NCBI RefSeq assembly: GCF_014805625.2
Contig: NW_023998414.1
Coordinates: forward strand, 16,090,253 to 16,154,252
DNA: 64,000 bases
Reading direction: 5' to 3'
Source of the DNA: Glossina fuscipes
Lineage: Eukaryota > Arthropoda > Insecta > Diptera > Glossinidae
Position 1 is the first letter of the stretch; each line of letters begins with the position of its first letter. A model generated the notes under the pieces. The model had not been told where the DNA came from. It ran no database searches and saw only the letters and a list, made by a program, of their open reading frames with translations. This document shows, one piece after another, positions 1-13,420 of this stretch. The position numbers and the translations under genes were made by a program.

Positions 1-2970
1 CGGATTACAAAAAGCGCACAACATACATACCCAAAGCCAAAGCAATTTCAGCCAAATAAAGACGAATCAAATCCAAAGAAAATGTACAAATTTTTGAAAA
101 TAATTCCCCATTAGGTACGTATTCGGATACTGCAAAAACAAAAAAAAAAAAAACTTTATGAACTTTCTGCCCAAACAACCGAAGCATATATGGACCATAT
201 CCAAGCAAGAAAAAAAAAAAAAAGATAAGCTTTGAGTCTGCATTCCGTTCTCAATTACGAAAAATCTGTTGCTGCTGATGCTTTGAGTGTAATAGCGAAG
301 TATTCTCGCGCACTTTCTCTTATAATCCCACAATTAACAGACAGTTATCTAAATATAATTTTTTCACTCATTTGTGGGCAGAATTAAGATTCAAAATGTA
401 AGACAATAACTAGAGAGACTGTATTGGAAAACTAAATCTTGAGAATTCTACAATATTTCATTATTTATATATAATATACGTCGAAAATTCCCTAACTTTC
501 GATAGGACAAAAAAACAGCGATTCGAATAATATTCAAAATTCTGAATTAATTTCCAGATAAAGGTATAAATAATATTTAAGAATAGAAATTGACAATTCA
601 ACAATAAATTTCTTCATAATCGCGTAAGAATAATCGTCTTTTGATAGTCGCTCAAGTCTTCGCCAGTAATGGGAGATGGGGGGTAGTGCACAAAAATATA
701 ATGAGGGAAAACGACTAAAGCGCTGAACGCAATCAATGCATTTGCATCGTGTCGTATGATGTAATTAAACATATAGCTCGCACTGTATTGCTGGAGTAAA
801 AATCGTGTACAGAAATATTGCAAATGCAACCATTGTGCTCAACACTTAAAAGCAAGGGTACAAATGGCATTACGTCTAGTGCGTCTAGTGCCCTTCCAGA
901 TTTTTATCTGTTTCATCCTTTGCAAAATAATTTGAATTGAAGAGACTTGACTGCTATGAGGGAAGTCGGAAATTATAATATAAATAATAGGGAGTGTAGG
1001 GGGAGCGAGCGAGTGAGCGAGCGAAGGGAAGGGAACGGAGTACATGATCAAAATCCTTTTCATTTGTTATGTTTTCAAAACGGGAATAAATTTTGAAATC
1101 ACACAACATACATGTGGCTTCTGATTCTCAGATTTCATTTTTACATTTTTTCAATGAACGAAATTCGTTCACCCCTAGCGGATAGAAAATTATGGATTAA
1201 CTTTGCTTAACATTTTAATGACCTATTTGATCACTTAACAAGAGGGAAAAATATATAAGGAAACTATTCGTTCTCGGGACAAACAATAGTCCCTGTGCAC
1301 AGATCTCTGCTAAAATTTTCTCTCGCAATTTTTGCACTTGTTTCATAGTCTAACATGTTAAGGGAAAAAAACACACGACACACAAAAGGATTTTTATTCT
1401 TGTGTTCATTCCGAAATTTCGAACACCTAAGTGTTTGAGTCCAAGGACGAACGCTATTGAAAATGGAAATGGAAAATGAAATCGAAGCACTTCTTTGATC
1501 ATTTCCCAAATAACGACTTTTTGCTTTTTGCTTTTTGCTTAAGTGTAGGATATTTAATGGTGGGGCGTGGCTCACTACACTTTTTCACTTTATTGACTAA
1601 CTATTTTTAAAAAGAGCAGATATCTGCGAAACGTTACATGATGATATGAATGGCAAAGCAGCAGACGAACGGTTCAGTGCAACGGTTGATGAAGAGATCT
1701 CGTCTTAATGAAAGACCGTACACAAGTAGCGCACGTAGAAGGAAAGAGAATTCCGCCATATGTTTTATAGGCATTTTCCCGCCACAATTATGTATAAGCA
1801 TAAAATTGTTGAACAAATGTTGCAGTTTTTGCAATTCTTTTCAATTTCTCAACTTAAAATTGCAAATAAATCAATTAATTTATTGGTGAAAACTAATCTC
1901 AATTCAATTCCTCCTAATACGATTTGTGAATGTTTTTGAACGCGTGCTAGTGGAAGTCATTGAACGCGTCACACGCATACATATCTGTAATCATTTACTT
2001 ACATATGTGTAAATTATGACGATTTTGCCATATATCAATTTGCCGGACAATGAAAGGATAATGACCGCAAACTTTTTGTATATCGACTTCGTTTTTAATT
2101 TGTTGTACGCTACTCTCAGCGATAATCTACGAAAAAACGAATAGAGAATTAATTCAAGTCAGCTAGGAAGTAAAGTTGGAAAATTTAAAAAAAAATAAAT
2201 GAATAATAATACCTTTGATTTCTTTAAAACTTTTAAAGCATATGTCCCGTTAGGTAAAACATCATCAATATTATTATCGATATATTGTTTCTTATTTCGG
2301 TTGCGATGTTCTTTATCAATCACTTTGAAAACAACACCATAAGCACCTTTGGCGACCAACTGTTCAATATGAAGTTCTTTGTTGCGACTTGTGTCTTTAA
2401 AGTGTGTACTAAAAATGGTATTTGTTAGAGGTTTATGCCATTGCGTTTTTGAGCGACGTTGTTGTATGGCTGTAAAACTGCTGCAATAATAATAATAATA
2501 ACAATAATCAAAACAATGACGCATACGGTTTAAATTCATTGAAGAAATATAAACAAAATTTTTGTTTTTCTCACAACAAGCTTCATGCATTGTTGTAAAT
2601 AATAAGCACAGCAAAAGTATTACCTCCTGCGTATAGACCTATGATGTTGTTGCTTTAGAGAATTACGTCCAGAAAATGAAAGATTCCAATTTAGGCTACC
2701 CAAACTCCAAACAGAACTCTAAGGAATTGTAAAGAAAAATGCAATAATTAAACAAAACAATTTTATTATTTATTATTGTTTATCTTACTGTTGTTGTTAT
2801 TGTTATTATATGGCTTTTAAAAAATATTTTTATTTATCTTCAGTATGAATTAAGTTTTGTTTTGCTGTGCTTACATACACCTTCTCTCACTTAGCCTTCT
2901 TCTAAAATTGTTACACATTGATAACCGTTTCGTATTTGTATCTGCTATGCCTTTGTCAGCACGTATCAAA

Positions 2971-3006
<36 letters not shown>

Positions 3007-6000
3007 TATATATATAGATAATAGCAGAAATAATTTCAATTCGTTACAAGCTTCCAATAGCTCTAACAAAATATAATAATTATTTGCATTTTTTTTTTTC
3101 CTTTTTATTAGTCATAAGAAGGAAAAAGCAAATTAAACCACCAGCAACGGCAAAGTTCTTTGTTATCTCATGCGAATTTCATTACAAACATGCTAAACAT
3201 CACGCGAGAGATGGCGTTTAACAAGTATAAAGAAAGAAACAAATAAAACTATGTTCTCTTAAAGGCAAATTTTAACTGAGTACCCGCCACCTAAGGTCCG
3301 GTTATGAAAAATAGCTGTTTAATCTCGAGTGACCCTCCTCTCCGCCCTTTGCAAAGAACCTCGATATGGTTATAATAATTCATTGGAACAATGTTTAAGT
3401 CATATCTTTCATCGATGAAAATTCGCTTCGGATTATCAGTTGTTCATACTTGCTCAGAAAGTATGCTAAATTCTTGATCGGAATGAATGTGTAATCGTTT
3501 TATACCTGCCCGTTTGTCTGTCCAACTGCTGTCTGTTTGTCTATCTCTATCTATTGAGATAATTGCAACATCTCGTGAATTACGGTGAATTACGATTGAA
3601 AATCAAAAGACCGATCTAGGCGTTCGCCCATTAACGCCAAAAAATTATACATTACATAATTTAGGCGATGTGATTATGTGAATATGCTTTTCAACCTATC
3701 AAATGCAATGACACCAAAACCATTACGCTTAATAAAAATATTTCCAAAAATATTTTCACACACTTTGAATGGTTATGTAAGTCATAGCAGAGAGATCACC
3801 ACTAATGGTCATACTAAAACCCTAAATAAAAATAATACTCACTGATTTCTTTAGGAAAATGTAATCTTAATTTAAAATGGTTTACATTTGTTACATTTGC
3901 TTAACCAATATCTTCAATCGCTTACTAGAGGGAAACTTTATAACATACTACACTACTGGCGTTAAAATTTCGCTAAAGTTATAGAAATGAATATAGAAAA
4001 CTGAAATTGAACACAAATATGACTTGATTGATTAAAAAATGGACGAGTGGATAGGGAACCTAAGAAAGCCCTTGAAGAACTTAATTGGCGGACAAATGCT
4101 ATTTCTCTTTTCTTGAGCATTTGTCCAAAGTATACTCCCATCTATAGGTACAACGCAGTCTAGGTTAAGCCGATGCTCGAGGCTATGGAACATTTGGGAT
4201 ACAATTTCGATTAACCGGTTAACGTCTGTATTTGATCGAAGGTCCCCAAAACGATTTGCAGGCTCCCACCCACACAATCATTGCAAATGGTACGCTTATC
4301 GCCTGCACCGTATTAATAACGTAGGGCTTTTGACCGGTATATTATACTCTCACGACCAAAACGTCAACAGTTACCGTTGCTTCCAAATTGACACCATCAA
4401 GGGAGTGGTTCTATGAATCCTATACAGATATTTTTGCCAAATGTCGATTAAGGATTTCACTCATCATTCAGCGTTTATTTTTTTGCTTGATGCTGCATGG
4501 TCACTTAGTTAAACAAAACGGATCACATAAAGTACTGTCATCTGCTATTAAATCAGCAAAGTTTCCCATTGCGCAGAATGAGGAAAAATGGATAGAAAGA
4601 ACAGAATCTTGGATTGCTCCTGAGCTTAAGTGTAATTTATAAAATTGGATTCGATGCGGGCTCTTAAAATTGTCAAAATGACTGGTAAATAAGAAGAAAA
4701 ATCGCATCTCCCTCCCTCTATTGTGTAGATATTTACTGCTCAATAAGATTCAATAACAAATATATTTAAATAATTTTCAATTCCGTTTTTTTTTTTTTTT
4801 TTTTCCACAAGAAACCTTTTTCGAATTTGGTATATTGTTCTAAATTATGTTGATTTTTAAGCTATTCTGGCTTTTGATTCTTGGAGTGCCTTTAAAGGTG
4901 TATATGCAGAAGATTTACCCATCTCTCTATCAACTTTTGTAGTCTTGAAAACGACAAATCTGCCAACGGACTTATATCCATTACCGTCCGCGCATGTAGT
5001 GTGTTTGAGTTATGAGTAAAATGCTTTTTATTAACGATTAAGAAAAATTGAACGCAAGACTTGGAAGCAATAGTATAGCTTCTCGCATAAAATTCGAGGT
5101 TTGTTGATGATTGTAACCAACGACGTGTAATTGGCTTGGGAACAAAAACATAAACCAGAAAATTCGAAGTCTGTATTTACTTTCATGCAAATCTTGGATA
5201 TCGGCTGCTATAAAGTACTTATGGGAAAAACCTTGTCAGCATTTTGTTAACAATGCACTTGCAAAGGCCACGCGATTTCTAAAGAGTTCCTATGAATATT
5301 CGAATCGAAAGCAAATATTTTGTAGCTAAATACCATTTTTTTTTTTAATTGTTTCAATGCTATCTATAGATATCATAATATTAAAGTATGTGTATTAATG
5401 CGGATTTGCAAGCTGCAAAAGTATAAAGACATCGTTGTCTTACTTTACTTTAAAATAGTCAAAGTGTAGAACATAGGCAGTGCGTTTGAAATAATTCAAT
5501 CTAAGCCGACAGTAAGCATTTTGAACATTTTTTTTTTTTGATAAGTACAATTTAAGACATGAAGAATTTTTTGAAGAATGCGCCTCCATCAGTTCCAACT
5601 AAGATGTTTTCTGCGACTGGGATTAGATCATAACATTTCACAACTCGGAACTTTTCCCGTGACAGAATAAATCATTGGCAGTACGGAAGGGTCTCTTTTC
5701 GAAAGCCTTGCCTATTCGAGCTAATTGCTATTAATAAATATCGGATCCTAAAGCGAAAGTAAGTCCACGTTCAAATATTGTTATAATTGACTTCTCCTTA
5801 GGAGATATCACCTGAATGTTTTTAATTCGTCATATATACGCTTCACGAGAGCCATATTAAGTTCATCGTGTGCTTGTAAAGCGTAAAAATAAACATCCGA
5901 CGGCATATAATACATACGCTTGTTGAGCTACGCAGGTTATACACAAATCATAGGCTTTCATATAAAAATTTTGCACTTTTATTTCCTTTTTTGTTACTCC

Positions 6001-9000
6001 TTTGTCATGTGCCGAAAAATGAAAACGCTCTGCCATATCGAGTAAAATTTTATGCAAGTACAATAGGTTTTATTGCAGTTCGACACTTTTTAAAGCAAGA
6101 TTTCGATACTCTTACGAGGGATGCTCGCTCGATATGCAACACGATCTGACATTTCGAATGAAGGTAGTTACGATATGATGCTGAGAAACGAAATATGAAA
6201 TTATTTCGTGAACACATTTATGAATGCCTTATTAAGATCTTCGATGACAATAATGAAGAAGACAACAGTACAAAGATCATCATATTTTATCTTTCGATGA
6301 TCATATTGAACATAGATCCATTATTTACCTTTAGTGAAACCAATTGTGGTCATAGTCCACGTGGTTAAGTAAGTTTAAAAAAAAAATTACCTATTATTGA
6401 TCGTAAGGCTTCAAACATCTTTAGGTGTTTTATTATTTAAAAATACGACTTGCGAAAAGCACTTCCCGCCGACCTAATATATTAAGCAAATGCGTGGACA
6501 AGACGCGATTTTGGACATCGGAACAAGCACAGCCTGAATTGAATATTGTGAGCAATTATAACGAAAATTCGAACATGAAAAATGTTTGCCTGCCTTAGCT
6601 TACCGCACCGCAGTATATGTATGGAGCAAAACGATATGAAATTCGATTAATGTTGATATTTATTTTATGTTGACAGTTATTCTTCTTTTACTCTTATTCG
6701 ATTTTGGCATTATTTTTTTGCTCTTTTCTTTCTAACAATCCACCGATATTACAATATTATTACCTTTTTGGCCGTTTCGACTTTTATGTTTAACTTAACT
6801 TTTTTAGAGATTATTGTTAATTTTTTCTTTTATATCAATAAATTATTACAAGTTTATTTATTTATTTATATTATTTTTTTATAAATATCATTAACACAAT
6901 ATGACTGACTTTCAACGAGTGACTGAGCAAACTGTTAAGCGCAGAGAAGGAAAGAAAGAAAACGTCACAAATTATAAATTTTTGTTTTCACAAATAAAAA
7001 TAATAGCAATAACAAAACAAAAAAAAACAAAAAACAAAAAAAAAACAAAAATAAATGAAACGAAAATAATAAAAAACTAATAACAAATTTAATCAGTTGT
7101 AAATGTTAATGTAATGGAAGAAAACCTGATAAATGTGCTTGTTGGAGAATGCGAATCGAATGAAGGAAACACTTACTAAGGTATATACACATACCTATAT
7201 ATATATATATATGTATATTGCATGCATACATATATATATGTATATTTTGACGGGAAGGGGGACGTGCGCGGTGGACGTCGACTAGTAGACATGCTGACGG
7301 GATCATTGCGTTCTATTTACTGTGTATCTGCTTATATAGGTCTGGTGCTGCTTCCAATGGTAATGCCGTTATTATTATTGTCGTTTAAATGTTTATTAAA
7401 TAGCTTATAGCATTATTGCTGTTGTTGTTGTTGTTGTTGTTGTTGTACACCCATATTCACACACATCAAAATTTATGATTTAAAATTTATTTTAGGTCTG
7501 TGTATTTGAATTTGAATCAAGAAACGTGTTCATTAGTTGTAAACAAATTTAACGATATTGAAATCGCACGACCAAAACAACACATACAATAAATTGTTTA
7601 TTGTGGTGCATCGGGAAAAAAGTAATTAATAATTCATATCTAAATATCGCTCGCATGCGAAAAAAGAAAAAGAAAAACAAAAACAACTTTCTCACCTTTA
7701 AAAAGGAAACCATAATAAATTGCAACAATTAAAAGGTAAAGCATTAGGTCGGACGATGCGTTTGTAATGGAACGCATACGATATTCTTTCCCAATCAAGG
7801 CGACTACAATTGTTGTTATGATGGGAAAGTTGTGAGAAGTAAGTCTGTAAGCGTTAAGTCACACATGCGTCTAGAAACAATATTTGGATAACTAATATTT
7901 CAATACGATCCTTAGCTTAACAAAATGATTCCGGTTCGGCACCGGAAATGATTATTTTATTTTATCATTTCTGCCCAAATATTTTGAAATTTCTGAGATT
8001 AAGTAAGTAATCGGCCATTCTCCATTAACTCTATCAAATAATTGCTTCACGCTTTGCTTTCCAGCTAACATATAACGATGTCGAGCACACACTCATACGC
8101 CATCGAGTTCCGCTAACCGAATGCTTCGCTAACGAGAATCATAGACCGAAAATGCAAATTCGACATTAAGTTTACTCGACACCAACTCAATTGGTAAATT
8201 GAATCGGTTAGTAAAACAAAAAGTGGATTTATCTCCTGCCATACTAGGTATACCATACATCCGTATAAACTTAACATAGCCTTAGCACCCGAAGGGGGGC
8301 GGAAAGTACAGAATCAGAGGTCGAGGAGCTTCTTAAACGCAGTCGTTATAGTACAAAATATGAAACAATTAGGTTATGTAAAGCGATCTAATTTTTACAT
8401 CCGCCCCCGACGAAAGATTCTCGTCAATTCGTAATACTTAAAGACACCAAAAACTTAGGTTTACGGTTTATAAGAACGCGACCGAATGCTAATAATGCTG
8501 CTTACCTTTCGAAGGCTGAATTTTTATGATTCGTAATGCATCGGGCTTTTCGGGCAACTGCTTTTAAAGTAATAAAATAAAAGGTCCATTTTACCGGGGA
8601 AAAAATCGATATATTAAAGGAACACCTTGGAACACCTCTTACAGTATAATAATGTAAGAGGAAATATTGGCTCATAATTACAAAAAATCATTAGCAAATC
8701 AATGGAATAATTTACCACAAGTAACACAAGAATATAAAAATAGCCGACCGACCGGTCTCGCACTCACATGATATTATTTATTTTATTATCAACAAGCAAG
8801 GAATTAATTAGAAAGCAAATAATTACAAGCCAGACACTGATAATAGTTACACGACCGAAGATAGTGATTGTGTAAGTGAGGTGAAAGAAACTATTGTAAA
8901 CGATTAAACGAAGGGAAAAAGGTAAATAAAAACACAAAACTGTCTGATGAAATATCTTATCAACTTGGGGATCATTTTCAATTTCAGCGCGATCCACAAG

Positions 9001-10432
9001 CAAGCATAGAATATGTACAACACATACCTACATATATATATATATATATATATACAATATATATATATACCAGTATGCACGTATACATGTTCATATATTG
9101 AGAAAATTATACCTAAATAATGTCGGCTTCATGTCTATGTAACGTTGGCTCAGTTGTAAACGCCAAACACAAAAAGAGAACCGCCAAATACACTCGCAGT
9201 GTCGAGCAGAGCAGATAACCAAACACCTATATTAAGTATATCAATATATGTATAAATGACAAGGTCTTCGTATATATATATGTATATATGTATATATTTA
9301 TCCGTATATTAAGATTGGATTGTTGGGAAAGCGATGGCACATTCTTGAAATATATATATATATGTATTAATTGTAATTGTTTTTGTAAACGAATCTTTGT
9401 CGAAAATAGTTCCGCAGTAAAATAAAATTCACTTCGTCCACTGACATCGGTTCGGGTGATTTTATGTCCCTGAAAAGATTTGCTTGCAATCTAACAGTTG
9501 CTAGAAACTGATCTCAAATTGAACGCAACGACATTATATCAGAGATTGAACAAAGGGGAATTTTGAAGGTTAAAGCGTGACTACCGAAGGCTTGCGTTCA
9601 AGGAAGACACCCTGTGTGCTTCCAGCATGAAACATGGGACAGTTGATTTCTCAAAAAGAAGAAAGGCTTTCTAGACCATTTATTGCAATTCTTTTTTTTA
9701 ATTTCTCACTTCACCTACTAAACCGATAATGGCCCGATGGTAATGATCAATCTATTCAACAAACGAGAGATTTTGAAAGTTTTGGGGAAATTGACCTATG
9801 CATATATGCATATGTCGATAATACATCGTTTATGGACGATTGTTGTTTATATAGTTAAACGACTTTAGTAAATGATAGGACAATAAAGCTTTTACGCTTC
9901 CGACAACCTAATACTGTGAAATTCTCAAATTAACGTACCACCATTTCCTAAATATGTGTACACACAAATACAAATTCATTAGTTTTGCAATCGTTTTTGA
10001 TGTTTTTTTTTTTTTTTTTTTTTTTTTTTTTCATTTTTTATGTGTAAATATTATAAAGAAAAAAGTGCGTATTTATATGAGAAGCAAATAAAGATTTTAT
10101 ATATATATGCATATATACATCTCCTTAATACATTAATTAGTTGACGTTCCCTGAAGAAATTGGAACACTAATCACAAAGTATTTCAAAATGCATTTAACT
10201 AACACTTGGAGCGAGATAATGCTATTCTTAAATTAATAATTCTTTTAAACTCTTAATTCCAAGGCTATATGTAAAGATATCTTCAATAAACGCAACCCAG
10301 CCCCAAATATTATGAAATTTGAAAAAAAAAAAGAAAGAAAAAGAAAATAAGTTATATGAAAGCGTGCGTGAACTTTTTAAAAAATCTTTAGAAAATTTCC
10401 ATAGTATAGATCTTTTTTTTTTCTTATATGTG

Positions 10433-10465
<33 letters not shown>

Positions 10466-13420
10466 TCACGTGTGACTGTTTGTATGACACAATTTATTAT
10501 ATATCTTTTTTACACAACACTCCCACTTCCACAATAAAAGACATCGTATTTTATGAGCTCTTTCAGGCACAGCTACGCAGTTAAAACCAGTTTTGTTTTT
10601 CACATCAAATCTTTTCAACATATTTGAGCAGATCAGGTCGTTCGCTTCATTTAATATACTTACAAAAAAGTTGTAAATCAACGGTTAAAAAAGACGTAAC
10701 ATATACAGTTCGACGTACGTGAAATTTCAACTTTTATACGTGCGAAACTACAAAGCCATACATAAAACAACCGCAAACACCATGTGCTTTCCTCTCGACA
10801 AGGGTCATGCTTCGATTAATTCGTTCTAATCGTCCTTTACTAATTTTTTAAGGTATGTCCCCATATCGTCTATATATCAGCCACGCGACTTGCATTTAGG
10901 TAATTAAGGAGATTAAAGTTAAGAAACGCCTATGCAATATTGCTTTTTCTCGAAAACAATATCATGGATAGATATCAGAAGATATATACTCAAAAGTAAG
11001 CCTTCGCAAGATTCAAAACTTTCATGGAATTTCATAGAATGCCACGCCACGCTTACTTAACTTTGAACTTTAATTCGTTTGGCTTAACTTCTTGATGGTT
11101 AATATATCCGAAATTTAGTCACGACGCTACCGTCAATTTTTTTATCGAACTGAATTTAGTTAGCAAGCAATTGAACATTGATAGCATATTGGTGCAAGAA
11201 TATTAACCGCGGTCCGAAATGATCGATTACCTGCTCTTCTAAGGAACTATTAGCGTCATCGCAATAACCATTACGCCCGAACCCCAATAAAATGCCGATC
11301 CATAACGATGGACATGACAATTCCTTTTGTAGTTATTTTCAATGAGATAGAAACCTTTTTAGCTAATGAAGTTATTAAGCAGCTGCTTTAGATTCACGAG
11401 TAAAGCCAGAGGCAAGGAAATGCCGATCAGCACGACGTCACGTCGACCAGCTCTTTGCATGGCTAACGCAGCAATCGAATTACTGGAAACTTCTACATGT
11501 AACTTGTCAAGAAAAAAATGTTCTAAAAATATCAATTTTTCGCAAATATCTTCCAATCGCTTAGTTACCCCGCACGCGTACGTAATATGGGAACATGCGA
11601 ACTGTTTTTAATTTTCACAAGCGCATGCAACCAATAATACAGACATCCCTCGTGGAACACGGTACTTGTCAAACACACTTTCGATGCAACACGATACAAA
11701 ATTTGCGATTATTACAAAACGATTTCACCTTAAGGCGATTTTGAAAAATTGAATATGTATTCCGGTGGAATAAGTTTACCGGTATGAAGAGTAGTTTTAA
11801 CGTACTTTGAGAAAAAAAATAGACTATAACTATAATTATTAAAGAAAATTAATTTTGTGATCGTCTTTATTATTGTTTGAACATATTTTTTTAATTTCAT
11901 ATTGAGTTTCTTGTTTTTTTTTTCTTTTTCTTTAAATAAAAACTTGAAGTTAACACTGACTTTCTTTATTTTATTAATTTATAAAAATAATTATTAAATT
12001 TAAATAAATAAAAAAGTTCAGTATAACATGATTTCAATAAAAAGCGGAACGGTCCAAATAAATCGGCAATTTTCTAAAACCTATTTAGCAAAACCTTGTG
12101 CAGTAAACAGCGATAGCCGATACACCTTTAGAAGTTATTTTAGTAAATTCGGGTCGCGAACGTGATTTTTTAATGCTTTTAGTTTATCTTCTTAATTACT
12201 CTCCTCCGTAGATCGGGCCAATTTCTTACTACAAAATTAAAAAGTTGCGACATACAGGCTTGATATCATCATGCCTTTGAGGAAAACAAATGTTTTAAAA
12301 TATATTTCTATTGACGTTAGCGCGATGGACTGGTAAAATATAAGTGCATAAGTACATCTTCATGTAACATTTGAAATAATTAAAAACAAAAAATTTTCCA
12401 CGTTGGATAAGGGAAGCTCGCGTAAATATTTACTTTTCCGTATGATACATCTTTACATATCTATACAAACTACAATACAAAGGGTGTAGAACAAAAATAG
12501 TGTGATAATTGTAGCGCCGGAACCACGAATCCTGTAAAACCGCCTTAAACAACTCTTCTCGAGAATTGCATTGCTCGATGTATGTCACTTCGTTTTAAAG
12601 AAAATAACAATGTACATCGCAACAAAACTGTCGTTCGGAACTTTCTTAAATATTTTCACAAGGGGCCAGAGTAATCAAAAATGTGCGGCCATCTAGGTTT
12701 GAGTTGAACAATTACGGTAAATCGTGTTATGAATTATACGACCCAACTATGTGTGGCTTGAAATACGTACTGTATATACATATCGCTTATATGCATAAGT
12801 ATTCAGGAATGGTTGGTGGTAACATTATAAAAGGCATTAAACTTTCAATTTTTACTTACAATTACTTTCTTTAAAGTAAGTTCACTTGCTTTATATATAT
12901 ATATGAAATCTTTCTTTAGTTTTCTTCTTCTTTTTTACACAGACAAAGGGGTTGTTTAAACGGTGATGCTCGATTGACGACTGCCGAACGAACATTATTA
13001 TCATTTTTCCTAGGTTAAGCCAACTTTTTTCTGACAATTTATTGAAGGATTTGAAAAAATCGTGCTTTCTTTATTTTTTCTTTTTCACTGATATCTTTCA
13101 GGTACTTGCATGAAAACCTTTGTTCTCTTGTCCTAACTTATATGTAGATACTAAATTTTGAATACATACATGTGTAAATTTTGAGTTACCTGTTTTAAAC
13201 GTCGTTGTTGTTGTTGCTGGCCATCATCAGCTGCTAACGAATGTTGATACTGTGTTTTGTTATATTTAGCTGCTGATGCTATAGTTGTTGTTGATTTTCG
13301 AAATTTCTGCTCTTCTGGCCTACCTCCTGCAGTTTTTTGGATTCGTTTGCAGTTTGAAATTACATTAGCAGAATTTTCATTTGCAACGGATAGCTTATGG
13401 CGTGATTTGGCATTTCCCAT
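1..13420 (-). CDS. S6KL: S6K-like protein kinase gene (3' end off window)
   Basis: AGC-family serine/threonine kinase related to ribosomal S6 kinases. Coding exons in order: 13420-13190, 2718-2624, 2480-2213, 2126-2003 and 129-31; the rest lies beyond base 1. Phases agree at every junction and give 272 residues so far. Residues 1-7 are MGNAKSR, a typical N-myristoylation signal (Gly2, Ser6). Residues about 8-108 are low-complexity and basic. The kinase begins near residue 147: glycine-loop region KGAYGVV (153-159), ATP lysine in YALKVLKK (Lys192), alpha-C Glu211, a YPFIV strand segment (221-225) and hinge [10 protein letters not shown] (241-250). The first loop glycine is Ala152, and there is a long polar insert between beta2 and beta3 (about 164-187). 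The catalytic HRD and DFG motifs are not in the window. The identity rests on remembered similarity to Drosophila S6KL; the kinase fold itself is seen directly. The gene is head-to-head with POLDIP3. Confidence 0.88.
31..129 (-). CDS. S6KL: S6KL coding exon 5, kinase hinge
   Basis: This 99-nt exon has acceptor TTTGCAG|TA and donor G|GTATGTATG. It encodes the hinge and alpha-D region, [13 protein letters not shown], then [12 protein letters not shown] of alpha-E. The catalytic loop should follow in an exon to the left of this window. Confidence 0.88.
2003..2126 (-). CDS. S6KL: S6KL coding exon 4, alpha-C helix and beta4
   Basis: This 124-nt exon has acceptor CGTAG|ATT and a consensus donor GTAAGT. 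It encodes [11 protein letters not shown] (alpha-C with its conserved Glu), CGHYPFIV and [10 protein letters not shown]. It ends one base into a codon completed by the exon at 129. It was found by reading the minus strand for the expected alpha-C to hinge segment, and the phase agreement on both sides supports it. Confidence 0.85.
2213..2480 (-). CDS. S6KL: S6KL coding exon 3, kinase N-lobe start
   Basis: This 268-nt exon has acceptor TTGCAG|C and donor AAG|GTATTA. It encodes the glycine-rich loop region and the ATP-binding lysine (YALKVLKK). A 24-residue polar insert between the loop and the lysine is longer than in most AGC kinases. Confidence 0.85.
2624..2718 (-). CDS. S6KL: S6KL coding exon 2
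   Basis: This 95-nt exon follows a pyrimidine-rich acceptor (CCTTAG|AGT) and precedes the donor AG|GTAATA. It encodes a Ser/Trp-rich linker beginning [11 protein letters not shown] and ending in basic residues (RSIRRR). Its phases (0 in, 2 out) match the neighbouring exons. It lies N-terminal to the kinase domain. Confidence 0.75.
2719..13189 (-). other. S6KL: S6KL intron 1 (about 10.5 kb)
   Basis: This long intron has no coding sequence I can support. It contains (TA)n tracts near 2976-3004 and 9030-9070, a TTG/CAA-type run at 7420-7446, a 29-nt poly-T near 10003-10031, A/T-rich filler, and a short inverted GGGGGCGGA pair (about 8294 and 8400). Scattered open stretches at 4032-4743 show no recognisable domain. 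Confidence 0.7.
7420..7446. repeat. (GTT)n microsatellite
   Basis: Nine GTT units inside S6KL intron 1. Confidence 0.95.
13190..13420 (-). CDS. S6KL: S6KL coding exon 1, myristoylation-type N-terminus
   Basis: This exon has 77 codons. The ATG at 13420-13418 is chosen because it yields MGNAKS, which fits the N-myristoyltransferase consensus, and because the exon ends at a good donor (CAG|GTAACT) in phase 0. That phase matches the acceptor at 2719. The encoded segment is polar, ending in a Gln run and an RRLK motif. The frame stays open upstream of this ATG for about 20 codons without another ATG. Confidence 0.8.
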
